Positions 56,160 through 62,751 of a stretch of 64,000 nucleotides of DNA are shown one piece after another. Every line of letters begins with the position of its first letter. Position 1 is the first letter of the stretch. A program made the translations under genes and the position numbers. This stretch comes from Streptomyces sp. ADI95-17 (lineage in GTDB: Bacteria > Actinomycetota > Actinomycetes > Streptomycetales > Streptomycetaceae): NCBI RefSeq assembly GCF_003846175.1, contig NZ_ML123052.1:222501-286500 (forward strand). The letters run 5' to 3'. The notes below the pieces were generated by a model. The model did no database searches. It saw only the letters and a program-made list of their open reading frames with translations, and was not told where the DNA came from.

Positions 56160-56699
56160 ATGAGAGCTGACGCGGCACGCAACCTGGACGCGGTCCTGCA
56201 GACCGGAGCGCGCCTGCTGGCGTGCGATCCCGGCACCAGCATCGCGGCGATCGCGGCGGAGGCGGGCGTTGACCGGCGTACCGTCTACCGCCGCTTCAAG
56301 ACCCGCGAGGCACTCCTGGCCGCCGTCCATGTGGCCAAGCTCGAAGCCTGCGAAAAGGCCGTCACCGAGGCGCGGCTGACCGAGGCACCCGTGATGGTGG
56401 CGCTGCACCGGTACGCGGAGGGCATCATCACCGTCGGCAGGCGGTGGCCGGTGGACGTGCGACAAGTACAGGACGGGGCCGCGGCCGACCGCCTCGGCCG
56501 GCTGATCGCGCAGCTCGACGCCTTCATGGCCCGCGCAGTGCGCGAGGGCGTCATCCGCCCCGGCCTTCCGGGCGGCTGGGCCCGCTCTCTGCTCATCCAC
56601 CTCACCAACATCGCCTCACACGAGATGCCGGAGCTGACCACCGCCCAGGGGGCCGACATGGTGGTCCAGTCCCTGATCACCGGGCTCGGCCCCGCCTGA
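56160..56699 (+). CDS. TetR/AcrR-family transcriptional regulator
   Basis: 179 residues from ATG 56160. DNA-binding domain at about 1-50: ARNLDAVLQTGARLLA, SIAAIAAEAGVDRRTVYRRFKTREALL. The short C-terminal domain is helical and ends MVVQSLITGLGPA. It is divergent from the PPOX-SDR-dehydratase series and most likely represses it. The 150-base spacer is less GC-rich around 56075-56150 and contains ACTATGTGACAGTTAATGG, but no clear palindrome. Confidence 0.86.
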   Translation: MRADAARNLDAVLQTGARLLACDPGTSIAAIAAEAGVDRRTVYRRFKTREALLAAVHVAKLEACEKAVTEARLTEAPVMVALHRYAEGIITVGRRWPVDVRQVQDGAAADRLGRLIAQLDAFMARAVREGVIRPGLPGGWARSLLIHLTNIASHEMPELTTAQGADMVVQSLITGLGPA

Positions 56700-57016
56700 C
56701 GCGGCCGGGCCCGGCCGCTCCACCAGGCGTCCGCCGGCTCACAGAGTGCCGGCAGCCGTCCGGGCGACGTCCCGGTGAGTGCGCACAGCGCCTCGACCGC
56801 CTGGCGCGGTGCGGGCTTCTTGCCGCTCAGATACCGTTCCCATGAGGAGCGGCTGTAGCCGGTCCGGCTCGCGAGCGCGGCCAGGCTCAGGCCGCTGTGG
56901 CCCTTCAGCCTCCGTGACTGGACGAGCAGTTGACGTCCGCTGCCGGCCGTTCCGTGGGCAGCTCTTTCCGTCGCGGCATGCGGATTCCCCCGGTTCTTCC
57001 TGCCGTTGCCTTGCAT
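56285..57016 (-). pseudogene. Truncated XRE helix-turn-helix gene reading through antisense of tetR
   Basis: From ATG 57016 the frame encodes an XRE-type domain (QSRRLKGHSGLSLAALASRT, GYSRSSWERYLSGKKPAPRQ, AVEALCALTGTSPGRLPAL) like the N-terminal domain of large Streptomyces HTH proteins. After about residue 105 (56700) it runs antisense through the whole tetR gene to 56285, where it has no protein-like character. The expected C-terminal sensor domain is missing. The HTH part (about 56715-57016) is genuine, so this is a gene truncated by a deletion or insertion. Confidence 0.65.
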
Positions 57017-57156
57017 GGTGGGGTATCCGGGCTCCACGCGCGAGGAGTTGTCGCTCTCGGGGCGGTGCGATCCAAGTGGCCGGGATCCGGAGGGAATTGG
57101 TGTTGATCGCGGAAGCACACTTGTCTCTGCGGCCATGGAGTCGGTAGGAACCATGC

Positions 57157-57492
57157 GTGACCGATCAAGGGAAGTTCGCGCGGTTTCTCATAACGCTCTC
57201 GGCCGTCATCGTCGCCGGGTGCGCCCTCACCGTGACGATCAAGGTGATGAACACCGATACCGAAGCGCTCTACCCGCCGCGGCTGCTGGACCAGGAAACG
57301 GTGGAACGGCAGGCTGCCGAGGTCGCGCGGGGGCCGAAGAACGTGTCCAGGGACGGCGTGGAATGCCCGGCGGCCATGAAGGCCGAGGAGGGCAACAAGT
57401 TCGACTGCAGGGTCCGGGTCGGTTACAACGACAAGACCGTCACGGTCGAGGTCGTCGACGACCAGGGCAGGCTCAGCATGAACGCCTCCTGA
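57157..57492 (+). CDS. DUF4333 domain-containing membrane-anchored protein
   Basis: 111 residues from GTG 57157. One N-terminal membrane helix (FARFLITLSAVIVAGCALTV) followed by a DUF4333 domain: LYPPRLLDQETVERQAAEVA, VECPAAMKAEEGNKFDCRV with the conserved pair of cysteines that likely forms a disulfide outside the cell, and KTVTVEVVDDQGRL. Family found on actinobacterial cell surfaces, function unknown. Its last 20 bases overlap the 3' end of the convergent oxidoreductase gene. Confidence 0.82.
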   Translation: MTDQGKFARFLITLSAVIVAGCALTVTIKVMNTDTEALYPPRLLDQETVERQAAEVARGPKNVSRDGVECPAAMKAEEGNKFDCRVRVGYNDKTVTVEVVDDQGRLSMNAS

Positions 57493-58723
57493 CGTTGACG
57501 GCCAGGGCCTTGACCACTGCCACGGGGCTCAGGAATCGCAGCGGACCGATCAGGCGGGCCGCGAAGAGGTACATGTGCCGCGCCAGCGCCGTATCGCGCG
57601 CCGCGGCGGAGAACATCAGCCGTTCCATTGCCTTGAACGGACGGGACTTGGCGTAGTCGGCGGCCAGTTGCTGGTGGCCGGTCAGCCGGCGCCGGTGCGT
57701 GCGCGCGTACGCCGTGAGGGCTTTGTCGAGGTCTTCCCGCAGTCCGGTGGCGGCCGGGGCGACCGCATCGGTCAGCCATTGCGCGGTCTGCAGGGCCCAT
57801 CCGCATCCCACGCCCCACAGGGGGTCGCTGGTGAGGGCGGCGTCGCCGATGAGCGCGACGCCCGGTGCGGTCGGCCTGCGGGTGTGGAGCGGGTAGTCGA
57901 CCGTGCCGATGATCTTCGACACGCGCTCGGCGGAGTCGATGGGCGGCGCCTCGGGCAGAGCGCGGACGAATTCGAGGAAGCTGCCTTCCAGGTCCTCCTT
58001 GAAGGCCGGCAGCCACTTCTTGTCCGGGAGCACCGCGAGGACCGTCACGCCGTCGTCGTTCGGGAACGCGTACGCCATGTCGGGGTCGAGGAACCACGCC
58101 TGGCCGATCCCGCCGGTCAGCGGAAGACCGCGGAAGTGCGCGAGATAGCCGAACCGCCCGTTCTCGTACCGCTTGGTGGGCACCCCGGCGAACTTCGCCA
58201 CGGCCGAGTCCTTGCCATCGGCCCCGACCACCAGCCGGGCCCGGATCTCGCGCTCGCCCTGCGGCGTCGACGCCCGCACCCCCACGGTCCGCCCGGCTTC
58301 CCGGACCAGCCCGGTCACACGGTGACCGAGCAGCAGATCGACGCCGGGCGTCTCCACCGCGCGGGACCTGATCAACGGATCGAGGGTGCTGCGCCGCACG
58401 TTGTACCCGTGCGGCAGCTCGGGGCCGTCCGACGGGGCGTTCGGCTCGATCCATCCCCAACGGGTGTGCCAGCGGGCGTCGTTGCGGACCGCCCCCGCCT
58501 CCTCCAGAGCGGGTACGAGGCCGAGCTCGTCCAGCACCGGGTAGGCGTTGGCCGTGATGGAGTGGGTGCAGAGCACCTTGTACGCCTCGGGGTCCGAGCG
58601 GCGCTCCAGCAGTGCGACGCGGACACCGCGCCGAGCGAGCAGGATCGCGGCGGCGCTGCCGGCGAGGCCGGATCCGCTGATGACGACGTCGTAGTCGGGT
58701 TCCGCGCTCTCGGGCTTTGTCAT
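57473..58723 (-). CDS. FAD-dependent oxidoreductase (geranylgeranyl reductase / PHBH-like)
   Basis: 416 residues from ATG 58723. FAD motif ISGSGLAGSAAAILLARRGVRVALLE at about 14-39, the GD motif GADGKDSAVAKFAG near 172, and the second FAD motif ALIGDAALTSDPLWGVGCGWALQTA near 298. Resembles hydroxylases and reductases of secondary metabolism (halogenase/geranylgeranyl-reductase superfamily). Substrate unknown. The neighbouring DUF397 and HTH genes lie upstream on the same strand but are probably separate. Confidence 0.87.
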   Translation of the reverse strand: MTKPESAEPDYDVVISGSGLAGSAAAILLARRGVRVALLERRSDPEAYKVLCTHSITANAYPVLDELGLVPALEEAGAVRNDARWHTRWGWIEPNAPSDGPELPHGYNVRRSTLDPLIRSRAVETPGVDLLLGHRVTGLVREAGRTVGVRASTPQGEREIRARLVVGADGKDSAVAKFAGVPTKRYENGRFGYLAHFRGLPLTGGIGQAWFLDPDMAYAFPNDDGVTVLAVLPDKKWLPAFKEDLEGSFLEFVRALPEAPPIDSAERVSKIIGTVDYPLHTRRPTAPGVALIGDAALTSDPLWGVGCGWALQTAQWLTDAVAPAATGLREDLDKALTAYARTHRRRLTGHQQLAADYAKSRPFKAMERLMFSAAARDTALARHMYLFAARLIGPLRFLSPVAVVKALAVNVRRRSC

Positions 58724-58779
58724 GCGCCGATCATGCCCGGATTCTGGCTCGTTCCCCAGCCCTTGGGCCAGGGAACGCG

Positions 58780-58983
58780 TCACGCCACCTTGACGGCCTC
58801 GACGAACGGCGCCCACGCGGACGCGGGGATGACGAGCACGGGGCCTTCGGGGCGCTTGGAGTCGCGGACGGGGACGAGGTCTTGGTGGCCGTCCGCGACT
58901 TCGAGGCAGTTGCCGCCATCGCCATTGCTGTGGCTGCTCTTGCGCCAGGTGGCAGCGCTGAGATCAAAGACGATGCTGGCCAT
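58780..58983 (-). CDS. DUF397 domain protein (WhiJ-associated type)
   Basis: 67 residues from ATG 58983. Contains the full DUF397 motif: WRKSSHSNGDGGNCLEVADG near 13-32 and VPVRDSKRPEGPVLVIPASAWAPFVEAVK. The start overlaps the stop of the upstream HTH gene by 20 bases. Together they form the common Streptomyces pair in which the DUF397 protein binds the cognate HTH regulator and adjusts its repression of differentiation genes (WhiJ/SCO4542 style). Confidence 0.93.
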   Translation of the reverse strand: MASIVFDLSAATWRKSSHSNGDGGNCLEVADGHQDLVPVRDSKRPEGPVLVIPASAWAPFVEAVKVA

Positions 58984-59815
58984 TCCGGTACTCCTCAGCC
59001 ACCTTCTCGATCAGTTCGAGGGACACCTCTGGCGGCAAGGCGGCGGCCCTGAGCCGATCGTATGCCTTGCGGTAGCGCATGACGATGGACGGATCGTCGA
59101 TGGTCTGCCCGTGGTACGAGCCCTCGGTATAGAGCAGCGGTGGCTCGTTGTCGAAGTCCATGAGAAAGAGCGGTAGCTCTGTAAGCGCCCGGGTCGGGCC
59201 GTTCCACGGAAGGATTTGTGCAACGACGCGGCCGCGCCGTACAAGGGCGGCGATGTGTTCCAACTGCTCGGCCATCTCCACAGGCGGGATGATGGAATGG
59301 CGGATCAGGGCCTCGTGCAGGATCACCCAATACTCGGGCTTCTTGGGGTTGTCGAAGAGCCGGGCTCGTTGCAGTCGAGCGTCGATCTTGGCTTCGACCT
59401 CCTCCGGGGTGTCCAGGGTGTGCGCGGAGTGGATGACGGCGTCGGCGTACGACCTGGTCTGAAGTAGCCCCGGGATCAGCGTGCCGGACCACTCGGCGAT
59501 GGCCCGGGCCCGTGTCTCCGCCTCCGCGACCCCAGCGAAGTACGAGGAGTGGGCCCCCTGCTTGGCCTTCCGTACGTCCCCGCACCGCCGCCCGAAGAAC
59601 CCGTCCGTCCCCAGCACCCGGTCCACGTGCTGCGCCAGGTCCTCCGGCATTCGGCGGTGGCCGTGCTCGATCTCGCTCAGGTACGTGATGCCGTAGAAGC
59701 TGCCGTCCACCAGCTTCTCCAGCGTCAGGCCCGCCTCCTCCCGCTTGAAGCGGAGTTCCTTGCCGTAGAACTGCGGGACGCCCGCCGAGCCGTCGATCTC
59801 CTTGCGTGTGGCCAC
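58964..59815 (-). CDS. WhiJ-like XRE regulator with DUF5753 domain
   Basis: 283 residues from GTG 59815. XRE HTH at about 15-65: FYGKELRFKREEAGLTLEKL, GSFYGITYLSEIEHGHRRMP; DUF5753 sensor domain from about 95 to the end, with AIAEWSGTLIPGLLQTRSYADAVI, WVILHEALIRH, ILPWNGPTRALTELPLFLMDFD and PLLYTEGSYHGQTIDDP. Such proteins are DNA-binding partners of the small DUF397 proteins. Divergent genes at 59932 and 60150 complete the characteristic four-gene arrangement. Confidence 0.92.
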   Translation of the reverse strand: MATRKEIDGSAGVPQFYGKELRFKREEAGLTLEKLVDGSFYGITYLSEIEHGHRRMPEDLAQHVDRVLGTDGFFGRRCGDVRKAKQGAHSSYFAGVAEAETRARAIAEWSGTLIPGLLQTRSYADAVIHSAHTLDTPEEVEAKIDARLQRARLFDNPKKPEYWVILHEALIRHSIIPPVEMAEQLEHIAALVRRGRVVAQILPWNGPTRALTELPLFLMDFDNEPPLLYTEGSYHGQTIDDPSIVMRYRKAYDRLRAAALPPEVSLELIEKVAEEYRNGQHRL

Positions 59816-59931
59816 TGTTGACCGCCTTTCGCGCTGTGCGTTGTGGAGCGGGAAGTCCTTTGACGGTAGGGCCCCGTGCGGCAGCGTGTGAGTCATTCGT
59901 CACAGTCAGCAACGAAAGGTGGACTTCCCCC

Positions 59932-60153
59932 ATGGACGACACGTACGGCTTCGCCGGCCACGACATCGGTCCGGACATCGACGAGCTCCGTGCCGCGCTC
60001 GCCGCGCACAACATCACCCTGCCTTCGCTCGGTGTCGATCCGCTGACCTTCGCCGCGAGGTCGACCCGGCCGCCGCTGGTCTCGCTCGGTAACTGCAATG
60101 TGGCGACCGCGCGCCGGATGGCCGAGGTGCTGCGTTCGGCGGCCGGGGGATGA
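59932..60153 (+). CDS. Small protein of WhiJ/AbaA-like loci
   Basis: 73 residues from ATG 59932 (GAAAGGTGG upstream). The sequence IDELRAALAAHNITLPSLGVDPLTFA and LVSLGNCNVATARRMAEVLR resembles small proteins usually found between DUF5753 regulators and HATPase proteins in Streptomyces. No named domain. Stop overlaps the next start (ATGA). Confidence 0.75.
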   Translation: MDDTYGFAGHDIGPDIDELRAALAAHNITLPSLGVDPLTFAARSTRPPLVSLGNCNVATARRMAEVLRSAAGG

Positions 60154-60626
60154 GCCCGTTGCCCATCGCGGTGGACCTGCTCGCCGTGCCGAAGGCCGTA
60201 CCGGAGATGCGGCGCACCCTGCGGGAGCGGTGCGGGGGTGTGGACTCACCCGATCTGCTGCTCTGCGTCAGCGAGTTGCTGACCAATGTGATCGTGCATC
60301 TCGGGGAGGGGACGCCGGTCACACTCCGGGTCAGCGGTACGCGTACCGGCAGGGTCAGGGTCGAGCTGAGCGATCCCGAGCCGTGCGCCTGGCCCACGCT
60401 GCGTACCGCAGCCGGCGGTGACGAGTCGGGGCGGGGGCTGGTGCTCGTTGACGCGTTGGCGCTGCGGTGGGGGATCGAGCAGCGGCCGTACGGGAAGACG
60501 GTCTGGTGCGAGCTGCGGGCCCCCGGCCCGCTCCTCGCTGAGGGGCGGGCCGGTGAAGGGGGTCAGCGCAGGGTGAGCGGGGTCTCGGAGTCGACGCGGG
60601 TCAGCTTCTCCGGGTTGCGGACGTAG
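60150..60626 (+). CDS. ATP-binding protein, anti-sigma-factor kinase-like (HATPase_c)
   Basis: 158 residues from ATG 60150. N box SPDLLLCVSELLTNVIVHLGEG (E..N near 43-48), the G1-like SDPEPCAW near 76, and G2 GGDESGRGLVLVDALALRWG near 90-109 show the GHKL fold of RsbW/SpoIIAB-like kinases. It is the fourth member of the WhiJ-like locus. The 3' end overlaps the convergent ECF41 sigma gene by 64 bases, and the last 25 residues are probably non-conserved. Confidence 0.88.
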   Translation: MSPLPIAVDLLAVPKAVPEMRRTLRERCGGVDSPDLLLCVSELLTNVIVHLGEGTPVTLRVSGTRTGRVRVELSDPEPCAWPTLRTAAGGDESGRGLVLVDALALRWGIEQRPYGKTVWCELRAPGPLLAEGRAGEGGQRRVSGVSESTRVSFSGLRT

Positions 60627-61465
60627 TAGAGGCCGGTGATGTGGGCGTCCTCGATCCGGAAGGCCACGACGCCGTCGATGACGCCGTCCAGGCGCAGCAG
60701 GAACGCAGGGTTGCCGTTGGCCAGGGTGGGGCTGATGGTGATCGTGGCGGTGTTCTTGTTGGTGCCTCCGACGAGGTAGCGGGCCACCTTGTCGGCGCCG
60801 ACGATCGGCCGTCGGGCGGCCTGCTTGATGCCGCCGCCGTCGCCGAGGAGGACCACGTCGGGGGCGAGCACGTCGAGCAGGCCCTGGAGGTCCCCGGTCT
60901 CCAGGGCGCGCCGGAACGAGTCCACCGCCGCCCGGGACACGCTCGCCGAGACCGCCGCACGGGGGCGGCGGGCGTCGACGTGGCGGCGGGCGCGGTGGGC
61001 GATCTGGCGGACGGCCGTGGGGGTCTTCTCGACGGCGGCGGCGATCTCGTCGTAGTCGACGGCGAAGACCTCGCGCAGCACGAAGACGGCGCGCTCCGTC
61101 GGCGACAGGGTCTCCAGGACGAGCATCAGGGCCATCGACACGCTCTCGGCGAGTTCGACGTCCTCGGCCACGTCCGGCGCGGTGAGCACCGGTTCGGGAA
61201 GCCAGGGGCCGACGTACGCCTCCTTGCGGCGCGACAGCGCGCGCAGCCGGTTGAGCGACTGCCGGGTGGTGATCCGGACCAGGTAGGCGCGCTGGTCCTG
61301 CACCTTTTCCTGGTCGACTCCGACCCATCGCAGCCAGGTCTCCTGGAGGACGTCCTCCGCGTCGGCCGCCGAACCGAGCATTTCGTAGGCGACGGTGAAG
61401 AGCAGGTTGCGATGGGCGACGAAGGCCTCGGTCGCCGGGTCGGTGGTGGCGTGGTCGTCGTTCAC
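60563..61465 (-). CDS. ECF41-type RNA polymerase sigma factor with SnoaL-like C-terminal domain (SigJ-like)
   Basis: 300 residues from GTG 61465. Sigma region 2 HRNLLFTVAYEMLGSAADAEDVLQETWLRW near 18-47 and region 4 LSPTERAVFVLREVFAVDYDEIAAAVEKTPTAVRQIAHRARRHV near 118-161. Residues 180-300 are a SnoaL/NTF2-like domain (RALETGDLQGLLDVLAPDVVLLGDGGGIKQAARRPI and a late YYVRNPEKL), characteristic of ECF41, in which it modulates activity without a separate anti-sigma factor. Lies 41 bases behind the oxidoreductase gene in one operon; the ECF41 consensus promoter precedes that gene. Confidence 0.9.
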   Translation of the reverse strand: MNDDHATTDPATEAFVAHRNLLFTVAYEMLGSAADAEDVLQETWLRWVGVDQEKVQDQRAYLVRITTRQSLNRLRALSRRKEAYVGPWLPEPVLTAPDVAEDVELAESVSMALMLVLETLSPTERAVFVLREVFAVDYDEIAAAVEKTPTAVRQIAHRARRHVDARRPRAAVSASVSRAAVDSFRRALETGDLQGLLDVLAPDVVLLGDGGGIKQAARRPIVGADKVARYLVGGTNKNTATITISPTLANGNPAFLLRLDGVIDGVVAFRIEDAHITGLYYVRNPEKLTRVDSETPLTLR

Positions 61466-61506
61466 TTCTTGCCTCTCCTCGGCGATCAGCGCTCGGCTCG
61501 TGGCGC

Positions 61507-62664
61507 TCAGGCCGTCTGTCCGGCGGTGGCCGGTGCCTTGTCGCGTTCGGCGCGCGGGGCGCTCTTGCGCGCCTCGTTCACCAGTTGCTTGACGGTGGCC
61601 CTGCAGACGATCTCCTTGAGCTTCGCACCGGGGCGGCCACCCAGGTACAGCGGGTTCGCGCGGTCGTCCATGGAGGCGAACTGGAAGAACCCGGTGCGGC
61701 GGCCCAGGCTCATGCACTGGCCGGCGAACCGCACCTTCAGGGGTGCGGGCCGCTCACCCGCGATCCGGCTGAGCACCGTGCGGGCGGCGCGCGAGCCCAG
61801 CTGGCCGGCGGCCTGGCAGCTCATCCGGAACGGCGCGCCGGCCGGTGCCGCCGCGTCCCCGGCCGCGACGATGCGCGGGTCGTCCACGCTCGTCAGCGTC
61901 TCGTCGGTGAGCAGACGGCCCACCGCGTCGGTGGTCAGCCCGCTGCGGGCGGCCAGGTCCGGCACGCTGAATCCGGTGGCCCAGACGGTGACCCGGCTGG
62001 GGAGTTCGCGGCCGTCGTCGAGCCGTACGGTGTCACCGGTCACGGCGGCCACCCGCGCGCCGGGGCCCTCGACCACGGTCACACCGAGTTCGGCGAGGGT
62101 CCGGGCGACCGCGCGGCGGCCCCGGGGGTGAAGGTACGGGCCGAGCTCCTCGCCGCAGACCAGGGTCACGGCCCGGCCCTCCTCCGCCAGTTCGGCGGCG
62201 GTCTCGATGCCGGTCGGGCCCGAGCCGACCACGGTCACCGGGGCCGTCGCGGGCGCCGCGTCGACGGCCGGCCGCAGCCGCCGCGCCTCCTCCAGGGTGG
62301 CGATCGGGTGGGCGAACTCCGCCGCGCCGGGCACGTCCGGTTCGGCGCTGCCGCTGCCCACCGCGTAGATCAGGTAGTCGTAGCCGACCGTGGAACCGCC
62401 GGCCAGTTCCACGCCCCGTCCGGCCGCGTCGATCGTCGCCACGCTGTCGACCACCAGCCGGACGTTCCCGGCCAGGACCTCCGCGTAGTCGACGACGGCG
62501 TCATTGCTTCCACCGACCAGTTGGTGGAGGCGGATGCGCTCGACGAAGTCGGGGCGGGGGTTGATCAGTGTCACGGTCACGTCGGCCCGCTGGGCCAGCC
62601 GGTTGGCGGCGGTGACGCCCGCGTAACCTCCGCCGATCACGACCACATCGGTGTTCTTGTTCAT
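61507..62664 (-). CDS. NAD(P)/FAD-dependent oxidoreductase (NDH-2/AIF-like) of the ECF41 operon
   Basis: 385 residues from ATG 62664. First FAD motif VVVIGGGYAGVTAANRLAQR at 7-26, NAD motif TVVGSGPTGIETAAELAEEG near 148, and C-terminal FAD site RIVAAGDAAAP near 264. Homologous in layout to type II NADH dehydrogenases but without a clear membrane anchor. ECF41 sigma factors are normally coupled to a carboxymuconolactone decarboxylase, an oxidoreductase or an epimerase (COE), and this gene fills that role. Confidence 0.88.
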   Translation of the reverse strand: MNKNTDVVVIGGGYAGVTAANRLAQRADVTVTLINPRPDFVERIRLHQLVGGSNDAVVDYAEVLAGNVRLVVDSVATIDAAGRGVELAGGSTVGYDYLIYAVGSGSAEPDVPGAAEFAHPIATLEEARRLRPAVDAAPATAPVTVVGSGPTGIETAAELAEEGRAVTLVCGEELGPYLHPRGRRAVARTLAELGVTVVEGPGARVAAVTGDTVRLDDGRELPSRVTVWATGFSVPDLAARSGLTTDAVGRLLTDETLTSVDDPRIVAAGDAAAPAGAPFRMSCQAAGQLGSRAARTVLSRIAGERPAPLKVRFAGQCMSLGRRTGFFQFASMDDRANPLYLGGRPGAKLKEIVCRATVKQLVNEARKSAPRAERDKAPATAGQTA

Positions 62665-62710
62665 GGTGTCTGCGTCTCCGTCCGGTTCCGTTGCCTGCTT
62701 TCGGCATCAA

Positions 62711-62737
62711 GACACCGGACGGAGAGGGGCTGTGACA
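62711..62737 (-). promoter_or_regulatory. ECF41-type promoter upstream of the oxidoreductase-sigma operon
   Basis: On the minus strand, TGTCACA (62737-62731) is followed by exactly 16 bases and TGTC (62714-62711), against the ECF41 consensus TGTCACA-N16-CGTC. The -35 is perfect and the -10 has three of four matches. It is 46 bases upstream of the oxidoreductase start. This is the expected self-target of the sigma gene of the same operon. Confidence 0.75.
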
Positions 62738-62751
62738 GGGCGTGAGCCAGA

